Below, piece after piece: positions 9,188 through 15,480 of a DNA stretch of 31,529 nt (the stretch's first letter is position 1; each line of letters starts with the position of its first letter). Source of the DNA: CAZTXD01 sp964617995 (lineage in GTDB: Bacteria; Actinomycetota; Acidimicrobiia; Spongiisociales; ZC4RG35). The translations under genes and the position numbers were made by a program. Where the stretch lies: positions 1-31,529 of the forward strand of contig CAZTXD010000028.1 of assembly GCA_964617995.1 (NCBI GenBank), given 5' to 3'. The notes under the pieces were generated by a model. It had not been told where the DNA came from, did not search any database, and saw nothing but the letters and a program-made list of their open reading frames with translations.

Positions 9188-9363
9188 ACCGGCAGTGGGG
9201 GACAGGTTGCCTCGGAGAAAGGAAGTCTGCGGGGTGATGCCGTCTCCTATCGGGAGCGGGAGGAAGGCCTACAGTGATCGCCTTCGGGAGCAGGGTAGCG
9301 TCGTGGTCCCTCCCGGGCCACCACGGTTGGAACGAAGTTCCGGGCTACCGAGGGAGTCGGGCT

Positions 9364-10281
9364 TCAGTCCGGTCGTCGAACGGGTAGGAGCCGTTGAGCG
9401 ACCGCAAGGCCGTTCCTACGCCCAAGTGCCGCCATGAGCAGGTGGAAGGCGCGCCTGAAGCGGTGCCTACTGATACCAACCGCAAGGTGCCGTGCAGCGC
9501 TCCGGATGTTCCCATGAAGCAGATACTCACGGCTCGTCCGGAAGGAATACCACGATCGAAGATCGGTGGATTTGGCCAATTCGGTAGAGTACTTTTCCAA
9601 CATCACTTCATAGGCCGCCGCGGCCCTGCGTGAGGTCGCCACATGGTCGCTTCGCCCCCTGCGTACCAGCGCCAGAGGCTCGGGCAGCACCACGATCTGA
9701 GATCCGTTCGCCAGACATGACATGACGTAGTCGCGATCAACCAGTGCCGGGAGTCGCTCGTCGAACCGGGCCACCCTTTCGGCAACGGAACGGTCCACGA
9801 GGAGCATCGGGGTTCCTATGCCGGCAACTCTTTCGTGGAGTACGTCTTCTCGGGTGAAGGGGCCCACCGTGAAAGAGCGATTGGTCGGAGAACCTCCGTA
9901 AAACTTCCAGCCGCATCCGATCATGCCAACGTTTTCATTCTGCTCTTGGGCTTCCCGAAGGTTCACCAGCTGAAGTTCCAGCTTTTGTGGGAGCCAGACA
10001 TCATCAGAATCCATGAAGGCGATCAGCCCGGCAGTTGCGTGTTCGATGCCAACATTCCTTGCCCGAGCTACACCTACGTTGTTCGGTAGATCTATGGAAA
10101 CAATCCGCTCATCGTTCAGACGGCTGACGTATCGCATAGATGAGTCGGTTGACCCGTCGTTAACCAAATAGAGCTTGAGGTTTCGATGGGTCTGATTCAA
10201 GACGCTCTGAATCGCCTCGACCAGGGTGTCGGCCCGATTGAAATGCGCAAGGATCACGTCGATCGTATGCGATGGTGACAT
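9364..10281 (-). CDS. GT2 family glycosyltransferase
   Basis: A glycosyltransferase of about 305 residues with a GT-A fold, family 2. The N-terminus has VILAHFNRADTL, then NDGSTDSS for nucleotide binding and AFMDSDDVW with the metal-binding DxD. The C-terminal part is predicted soluble, without membrane helices. The start is taken at ATG 10281 (MSPSHTIDVILAHFN), which places the first beta-strand normally; an in-frame TTG at 10305 would add eight residues. Both starts have weak ribosome-binding sites. It is divergent from the GT4 gene and separated from the SLH-like protein by about 175 bases. It probably adds one sugar to the locus glycan; donor and acceptor are unknown. Confidence 0.87.
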   Translation of the reverse strand: MSPSHTIDVILAHFNRADTLVEAIQSVLNQTHRNLKLYLVNDGSTDSSMRYVSRLNDERIVSIDLPNNVGVARARNVGIEHATAGLIAFMDSDDVWLPQKLELQLVNLREAQEQNENVGMIGCGWKFYGGSPTNRSFTVGPFTREDVLHERVAGIGTPMLLVDRSVAERVARFDERLPALVDRDYVMSCLANGSQIVVLPEPLALVRRGRSDHVATSRRAAAAYEVMLEKYSTELAKSTDLRSWYSFRTSREYLLHGNIRSAARHLAVGISRHRFRRAFHLLMAALGRRNGLAVAQRLLPVRRPD

Positions 10282-10480
10282 CTGACAATCTATCCCGTAC
10301 TCCAAGGGGAGCCGATCTCATTTATTCCTTCGTGCGTGTCTTCCATCGAGGCACTGCACCTGGTTCCGGACATCTCTTCTTGCACTAGGATCTGGACCGA
10401 CAGAGCGGCCAGGCCGCAGGATACATCCATGCCATCACCCGGAAGGGAGGGTGGCCACCAGCCCACAGAGGAGGATTCAG

Positions 10481-10522
10481 ATGAAGCGGTCGGCTGCGCC
10501 TCCCTTTGAGGTTGCGCTGTAA
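10481..10522 (+). CDS. Possible 13-codon leader peptide ahead of the GT4 gene
   Basis: ATG at 10481 follows a full AGAGGAGG ribosome-binding site at a six-base spacing and opens a 13-residue frame (MKRSAAPPFEVAL) ending in TAA at 520-522 of that kilobase. The stop overlaps the AAGGGGG ribosome-binding site of the GT4 gene, whose TTG start is at 10532. This arrangement would couple GT4 translation to the leader. The alternative is that the GT4 N-terminus is longer and this frame is joined to it by a sequencing or real frameshift. No homology is recognisable. Confidence 0.35.
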   Translation: MKRSAAPPFEVAL

Positions 10523-10531
10523 GGGGGCTGC

Positions 10532-11722
10532 TTGTTCAAGCGCGGATCACGGCAAAGGAGTCAGCAGCCAGGCGCCATACTCTTCGTGGCCAGCCCCGCT
10601 GCCTTGGGAGGGTCCAATCGGAGCTTGGTCACACTCTTGTCCAGTCTCGACGGTAGGGTCGACAGAATCCTCGCCTCGCCGGACCACGGGGCCTTCTTGG
10701 ACCTGGTCCTCACTGACCGCCTCATCGAGGGACATATCCCTCTTCCCACCCGGCCGAGGCGCCCCATTGATCGGCTCTATCGGATCGTCGCAGGTCTCCG
10801 TATCGCTCGCTGGGCTGTTGCCAATCGCCATCGTCTGATAGCGATCCATGCCAACGCTCTGACCGGGCTGAACCTCGCCGCACCGGCCGCTGTGTTGACC
10901 AGGAAGAGGACCGTGGTCTGGGTACATGATCCGCTCGGGTCATCATGGGGCTCCCGATTGGGGCCCATTCTTCGCCGCCTGCTTCCTGATCTTCGCTGCG
11001 CGGCCGTGTCGCCAACTGCAGAGGCGATTGCCGTGGCCAATGGGCTCTGTCGTTCGGGGGATGCGGCCATCGTCCCCAATCCGATCGATCCTGCCGAGGT
11101 CGTGGGATCGCGAAGGCGTGATGATGATCGGCTGGTTCATATCGGGTTCGTCGGTGGAGCGACTGAGCGGAAAGGATTCGATCTGCTTCCCCGGATCATG
11201 CGTTCGACGACCGACCTGGGGGTCGTCTGGCACCTCTACGTTCACACGACACCGGTTGAGGAGAACGCCCGCACGTGGTCTGAGATCAACGAGTTCGGCC
11301 CCGAGTTGGTCCAGCCGGAAGGCAAGACGTCGGATATCGCCAGCATCTACGGCAACCTCGACGTCGTCATCTGCCCCTCGCGGGTTGATTCCTTCTGTCG
11401 TGTGGCGGCCGAGGCGATGATGAATGGGTTGCCGGTTGTCGGCAGCGACATCCCCCCGATCCGACGCCTCCTAGGAGGGGATGAAGCGGGGATCCTGTTC
11501 CCTCCCGGGGACTCGGAGGGTGCGGCTGAAGCCATCCGCCGGCTCGTCCTGGACGCCGACCTGCGCCGACGGCTCGGGGATGAAGGACGGCGGCGGGCGG
11601 CCGAGTTTCCGCCCGATTCTGTGACCCGGCAGCTGGTAGCCCTCTACGGCGGTCCCTTGGCCTCCTCCTCCGGGTCCGACCGAGATGATCGAGACATCGG
11701 GACAGAACGGGTTCTCGAGTAG
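10532..11722 (+). CDS. GT4 family glycosyltransferase
   Basis: A 396-residue GT-B glycosyltransferase, family 4. An N-terminal Rossmann half begins with ILFVASPAALGGSNRSL (acceptor side). The C-terminal half has VHIGFVGGATERKGFDLL and the nucleotide-sugar motif region CPSRVDSFCRVAAEAMMNGLPVV, in which the usual first glutamate of EX7E appears as an aspartate (D-S-F-C-R-V-A-A-E). The start is TTG 10532 with AAGGGGG four bases upstream; there is no good ATG nearby. A strong short frame ends in its ribosome-binding site (see the leader entry). It converges on the lipoyl-like gene at 11772. It probably extends the locus glycan at the cytoplasmic face of the membrane. Confidence 0.87.
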   Translation: MFKRGSRQRSQQPGAILFVASPAALGGSNRSLVTLLSSLDGRVDRILASPDHGAFLDLVLTDRLIEGHIPLPTRPRRPIDRLYRIVAGLRIARWAVANRHRLIAIHANALTGLNLAAPAAVLTRKRTVVWVHDPLGSSWGSRLGPILRRLLPDLRCAAVSPTAEAIAVANGLCRSGDAAIVPNPIDPAEVVGSRRRDDDRLVHIGFVGGATERKGFDLLPRIMRSTTDLGVVWHLYVHTTPVEENARTWSEINEFGPELVQPEGKTSDIASIYGNLDVVICPSRVDSFCRVAAEAMMNGLPVVGSDIPPIRRLLGGDEAGILFPPGDSEGAAEAIRRLVLDADLRRRLGDEGRRRAAEFPPDSVTRQLVALYGGPLASSSGSDRDDRDIGTERVLE

Positions 11723-11771
11723 TCGACGGCGCATCGGCCTCACCTCTTGCCCTACCGCTGCTCGTCTGGTT

Positions 11772-12227
11772 TCAGTCGATGCCGAGATCGGTCGCATCCG
11801 GCATGTTGACCACGATGCGCGCCTCGGCGGCTCTCGTCAGGGAGTCCGAATGCATGTCGTCGACCTCATCCCCGTCCGTCAGGACAGCCACCAATTGGCC
11901 TATAACCACCCTCTCGCCCTCAGCGACGATGATCTTGCCGAGTCTGGCGCCGTCTTCGGCACATGTCAGACGAACGTGGACCAGACCGCGGCCCTCACGA
12001 ACGTCGTACCCGTCGCGCACTTTGCGCTGGTGCCGCCTGACGGTGGAGCCGAGCAAGGCGGCGCGCTTGGTTCGTTGGAGCGCGATGAACTCATCGACAG
12101 CGACGTCGCATAGGGCGTCGCCAAGCGCAATCGGATCCCCTTCGTCCATGTGCCATTTGACGAGGTAGCCGCCACGAAAAGCCGCGTCGGACGGGGGGAC
12201 GAGCACTCTCAGCAGCATCGCGACCAT
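11772..12227 (-). CDS. Lipoyl/biotinyl-like domain protein A, lacking the modifiable lysine
   Basis: A 151-residue protein with the two half-motifs of a biotinyl/lipoyl domain: LVKWHMDEGDPIALGDALC (about 22-40) and GKIIVAEGERVVIGQLVAVL (about 97-116). In real E2 or biotin-carrier domains the first half ends in a hairpin with a modified lysine (EtDK or MKM). Here the hairpin reads VDEF, and an insertion of about 25 mostly basic residues separates the halves. It should not be lipoylated or biotinylated at that site. Its paralogue at 14204-14656 has the same DEFxAL hairpin. It follows the sulfotransferase by 28 bases and is the last gene of the minus-strand operon. The function is unknown; a scaffold or carrier-like partner of the SGNH-like proteins is only a guess. 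Confidence 0.7.
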   Translation of the reverse strand: MVAMLLRVLVPPSDAAFRGGYLVKWHMDEGDPIALGDALCDVAVDEFIALQRTKRAALLGSTVRRHQRKVRDGYDVREGRGLVHVRLTCAEDGARLGKIIVAEGERVVIGQLVAVLTDGDEVDDMHSDSLTRAAEARIVVNMPDATDLGID

Positions 12228-12255
12228 TCCGGCATCGCCCGTTCAGTCCTGTGTC

Positions 12256-13194
12256 TCATGATCGCCTGAGAGATCGAAGGCGCGCTCCGGCCCGCTTCGA
12301 CTGCCAGACGGCTTTTGCCTTCGCCACCGTCAGTGGCCGGCGCAAGCTCATACGTGCGGTCCCACGTTCATAACCCAGGTCGGCGAGAAGGTCACCGGCC
12401 AGGGCCTCGAAGGTGGCTACATCGGGGTCGGCCATCTGCGTCCGCCAATCGCGCAACCCGCTCGTGATCGGTCGCGCCAATCCCGTGAAGGCTTCTGGGG
12501 TGGCACTCGTCGCGATGAAGTCGCTTCCCTTTTCGTAGTACGTCAGCATGTCGGCGCGGTAGTCGAGGTGAAGGAACTCACAGACTCTCGTGATTTCTAC
12601 GTCAGGGGCATGCACCATGTCCTCGTAGCGCACTTCCAAGTACCGGTCTTCACCCAGTTTCCTACCGGCTGCACGCCCCCTCTCCACCCGCGAGCGCCAG
12701 TAGAGGGCAGCTTCAGGCAAGGTAGCCGGACCCCATTCGCTCCGGTCCAGGTAGCCGAGTGCAACGTCCCGACCGTCGCGAATCAAATGGACGAACCGTG
12801 CTTCGGGAAAGATCTCTGCCAGTAGGCGTATGTGCTTCACATAGCCGGGGGTCTTGTCCCCATACCTCTGCTTCCCATGGCGGCTCGCGTAGAGGCCGAG
12901 AACCGTTCGAACAGCTTCGGCGAAACCCGCTGGTGGATGGACAGCAAGCGCCCGACGGACTTCGGACTCGCTCAGCCCCTGCCTGCGGAAGTTGGAGTTG
13001 CGATAGAGATCTCCCACGAAAACCTCGAGTCCGAATCCGTTGCTCGTGCGATATCGGTGACGACGTCGTGCCATCGGCGCGACGAAATGTGCTTCGTGTG
13101 CCATCGCCATCTCTGGATGTGAGTCCAGGATGTTTCGCAGGAGCGTCGTTCCGGACCGACCGCTCCCTACCACGAGGGGAAAGGGAGGGAGCAT
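12256..13194 (-). CDS. PAPS-dependent sulfotransferase (Sulfotransfer_3-like)
   Basis: A sulfotransferase of about 312 residues. The N-terminal P-loop VGSGRSGTTLLRN binds the 5'-phosphosulfate of PAPS, and HLIRDGRDVALGYL supplies the 3'-phosphate-binding arginine. The last 40 residues are strongly basic. Translation can begin at ATG 13194, two bases after the stop of the SGNH-like gene, or at TTG 13200, which overlaps that stop (TTGA). Either way the two genes are translationally coupled. It sits inside the SGNH/lipoyl-like operon, which suggests these proteins act on the same glycan. The natural acceptor is unknown; a sugar hydroxyl of the surface glycan is most likely. Confidence 0.87.
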   Translation of the reverse strand: MLPPFPLVVGSGRSGTTLLRNILDSHPEMAMAHEAHFVAPMARRRHRYRTSNGFGLEVFVGDLYRNSNFRRQGLSESEVRRALAVHPPAGFAEAVRTVLGLYASRHGKQRYGDKTPGYVKHIRLLAEIFPEARFVHLIRDGRDVALGYLDRSEWGPATLPEAALYWRSRVERGRAAGRKLGEDRYLEVRYEDMVHAPDVEITRVCEFLHLDYRADMLTYYEKGSDFIATSATPEAFTGLARPITSGLRDWRTQMADPDVATFEALAGDLLADLGYERGTARMSLRRPLTVAKAKAVWQSKRAGARLRSLRRS

Positions 13195-13196
13195 GG

Positions 13197-14204
13197 TCAA
13201 ACGAACTCGATCGCCTTCATGACTCGGTACACCTCTGCGCCGATGGGCGCCATACGATCCACAGGGAAGTGAGCGAAGTCCACCTGAGCCTCGACCCCCT
13301 CCTCCTTGAGGATCCGATCGACATCGACGATCGGAAAATCGAGCTGCTGTGACAGTTCGGCAAGCGCTATGGCGAATTCGCGTCTTCGCGTGCTGTGGGC
13401 AGCCTTTATCAGCTGGTAGTTGTGGGTCGGATTCGAGGGGTCGAGGACGAGAGAGTTGTAGTAGACGACCTTCGCCCCCAGACGACCCCTAATCTCCTGC
13501 ACGAGGCGGGTGTTAGCCTTCCTGAAGTCGTCGACAGACATGCGGCCGATCCGCCGAAACGTCTGACGAAACCATTCGACCGCGCTGAGGTCGCCCAAGA
13601 CGCGATCCAGATCCTGGTTGAGCCACCAGCCACCCGGATCGGCCAGAAATCCGTGTTCGCGATGCTCGTACATCTGCCTCGTCTCGTCGGAGGCAATGGA
13701 CATGATCACGAGATCCTTGTTGAAAGTCCCCGCCTCAGGCATCTGCGGAACGGTGAACGTTGGCTGGAAGAATGTCGGGCTGAAGTACTCATCGCCGAGA
13801 TCCAGCATTCGGCGCGTTTCGGCGATGGCATCCTCCGGCAGGTTGTCGAGGGTCTGCAGGATCTGATCCGAGCGGTTGCCGCCGGTACCGCCGAAGTGCC
13901 GGGCTATCGCGATCGTGCCCTGTATGCCTTGACGAAGCAGCGGACCGGCCGTGTACACCGAAGGGAGGTCGCAGCCGCCTTTGAGAACGACACCACGGCG
14001 TGGTTCCGGGAAATCGGGCGACTCGCTGACGATGACGAAAGCACCGCCGCTGAATTGGACCCAACCCGGGCCGCTCTCCTTGCGCAGCTCATTCCGAAGA
14101 GAGTTCAGATAGCGCTCCTTCACCCAGTTCTCCACCCGCGTCCCGTTACCGAACACCGATCGCCAAGACTTGAGCGCCAGCTTGACCGGCTTTGTAAGGG
14201 GCAT
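13197..14204 (-). CDS. SGNH-hydrolase-like protein A with a Cys/Asp/His candidate active site
   Basis: A 335-residue protein of SGNH-like layout. VVLKGGCDLPSVY carries Cys78 where SGNH enzymes have the GDS serine, much like the GNCQ motif of WcbI-type capsule proteins. The C-terminal block VDFAHFPVDR keeps a DxxH pair (Asp309, His312). The middle has a strand DLVIMSIASDE and a segment YNSLVLDPSNPTHNYQLI shared with protein B. No signal peptide is visible, so it is probably cytoplasmic. AGGAGGT precedes the ATG at an ideal spacing, and the start overlaps the stop of lipoyl-like gene B by one base (TGATG). It may transfer or remove an acyl group on the glycan. The fold is inferred from motif order. 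Confidence 0.65.
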   Translation of the reverse strand: MPLTKPVKLALKSWRSVFGNGTRVENWVKERYLNSLRNELRKESGPGWVQFSGGAFVIVSESPDFPEPRRGVVLKGGCDLPSVYTAGPLLRQGIQGTIAIARHFGGTGGNRSDQILQTLDNLPEDAIAETRRMLDLGDEYFSPTFFQPTFTVPQMPEAGTFNKDLVIMSIASDETRQMYEHREHGFLADPGGWWLNQDLDRVLGDLSAVEWFRQTFRRIGRMSVDDFRKANTRLVQEIRGRLGAKVVYYNSLVLDPSNPTHNYQLIKAAHSTRRREFAIALAELSQQLDFPIVDVDRILKEEGVEAQVDFAHFPVDRMAPIGAEVYRVMKAIEFV

Positions 14205-14656
14205 CAGCCCACCTCCTGTGAATCATCCGTTTCGTGATCGAGACCCAAGTTGGCGGCCACCCGCATAGCGGGCATCTCACTCAGCGTGCCGACCGAGGTC
14301 ATGTCTTCCCCCGGCTCGTGAGTAGCCACGACGGCGAGAACGTCACCAACCCTTATCCGATCCCCAGCCTCGGCCACGATCCTCTGCAATACCCCACGGT
14401 CTGACGACAAGAGCTCAGCGCGCAGGCCCACCTTTCCGTCCCGTACCTCGACCTCACTCCTGAGCGCCCTTCGTCGTTTCCCGGCGGCCAGCAGCGTCGC
14501 ACGCGCTGTGCGGCGCAGTGCGGCGAACTCGTCGAGCATGATGGAGCAGATGACATCTCCGAACTCGAATCGTTCGCCTTCGTCCTTGTTCCACTCGACG
14601 ACGTGGCCGGCTCGCAACGATGGGTTGATCAGCGGCATCTCCAGCTTCATCAGCAT
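14204..14656 (-). CDS. Lipoyl/biotinyl-like domain protein B, lacking the modifiable lysine
   Basis: A 150-residue paralogue of the protein at 11772-12227. The first half-motif is VVEWNKDEGERFEFGDVIC and the second is LQRIVAEAGDRIRVGDVLAVV, again around an insertion of about 25-30 residues and with LDEF in place of the lysine hairpin. Shared spots with protein A include W..DEG, DEFxALxRTxRAxLL and the AEAG/AEGE turn. It lies seven bases after the stop of SGNH-like gene B and overlaps the start of SGNH-like gene A. Each lipoyl-like gene is thus embedded with SGNH-like genes, which points to a shared complex. No function is established. Confidence 0.7.
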   Translation of the reverse strand: MLMKLEMPLINPSLRAGHVVEWNKDEGERFEFGDVICSIMLDEFAALRRTARATLLAAGKRRRALRSEVEVRDGKVGLRAELLSSDRGVLQRIVAEAGDRIRVGDVLAVVATHEPGEDMTSVGTLSEMPAMRVAANLGLDHETDDSQEVG

Positions 14657-14663
14657 CTTTCGC

Positions 14664-15359
14664 TCACCCTGACTTCACTCGAGCGCCGACCTGGGCAAGC
14701 AGCGGCCGATCGTCCAGGAATCCATAGTCTGCGATGACACGGAAGACCTCGGCAGCAATCCTTTCGCAGGCTCTCGGGCCGTATCGGGCGGCCGCTTCCA
14801 CGTTCTCCCGTCCTCCCAGTTCAGCCAAGAGCCGATCGACATCGATGATCGAGATGCCTTCTTGATGTGACACTTCGACGAGCATGAGGTCTAGCCGATG
14901 AGCACGCAGGCCGAAGGGTTCTTCGGCGAGCGCGTGATATGTGATCGTCGCGTCACTGGGGTCGAGAGTCGATACGTTGAGAATGAGGACGTGAGCACCG
15001 ATGTCTTGCTTGATGATGCGGATTACGGCCTCGAGGTCATCCTTGACGGCTCTGACAGCTGTCTCGGGGGTCTGGCCACGAGAGCCGAGTCGCAGGACTT
15101 CCTCAGCTATCGAAAGCAACACCAGGTGCGGCCGGGAGGCAGCAAACGTCGAACGGTCTGACTCGAGTTCGCTCCTCAGCTCACTCAACCCGGGTGACGG
15201 ATAGTGATCGACGATCAACTCATGGTCCGGGTAGGACCGGGCCACCATCTCCTTAACCCCACGATCCACCCTGGATCCGCCGTCTCCCCGTGCGAGCACG
15301 GCGTCTGTGATGTCAGCGTTGCCGATCACGGCGAGCTTGAGCGTCTGCTTCCCAGCCAT
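14664..15359 (-). CDS. SGNH-like protein B, catalytic residues apparently lost
   Basis: A 231-residue protein starting at ATG 15359 (AGGGAG eight bases upstream); the longer open frame upstream is arginine-rich and looks spurious. It aligns with protein A over the C-terminal two thirds: LVLLSIAEE with LVIMSIASDE, LDPSDATITYHAL with LDPSNPTHNYQLI, and IIDVDRLLAELG with IVDVDRILKEEG. At the sites where A has Cys78 and Asp309/His312, B has Ala15 (VIGNADIT) and neither Asp nor His (VEAAARYGP). It is therefore probably a non-catalytic partner. It is the first gene of the minus-strand operon that runs to 11772. Confidence 0.65.
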   Translation of the reverse strand: MAGKQTLKLAVIGNADITDAVLARGDGGSRVDRGVKEMVARSYPDHELIVDHYPSPGLSELRSELESDRSTFAASRPHLVLLSIAEEVLRLGSRGQTPETAVRAVKDDLEAVIRIIKQDIGAHVLILNVSTLDPSDATITYHALAEEPFGLRAHRLDLMLVEVSHQEGISIIDVDRLLAELGGRENVEAAARYGPRACERIAAEVFRVIADYGFLDDRPLLAQVGARVKSG

Positions 15360-15399
15360 CTCCCGGTCTCCCTGTTGCGTTGGTGAATGCCCCTTCTGA

Positions 15400-15427
15400 A
15401 GCATAGAAGTTATCACGGAAAATCGAA
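15400..15427 (-). promoter_or_regulatory. Possible promoter of the SGNH/lipoyl-like operon
   Basis: On the minus strand TTCGAT (15422-15427) and TATGCT (15400-15405) are separated by 16 bases, about 40 bases ahead of the ATG at 15359. The match to a housekeeping-type promoter is moderate. The 121-base gap after the GT4-pseudokinase gene is long enough for an independent start. Confidence 0.3.
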
Positions 15428-15480
15428 TCATCCAGAGGGCTGAAGGATCATGTGCGATCACGAGCCTCCGGAGGCATGAC

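Noticed and set aside
13395..14237. A 280-codon open frame on the plus strand opposite SGNH-like gene A
   Set aside because: It is an antisense shadow of a well-supported gene, with no ribosome-binding site and no recognisable motif; long antisense frames are common in GC-rich DNA.
15464..15475. GCCTCCGGAGGC palindrome just after the GT4-pseudokinase stop
   Set aside because: It has no loop and no T-run, so it is a poor terminator, and a 12-base palindrome is not surprising in this composition.
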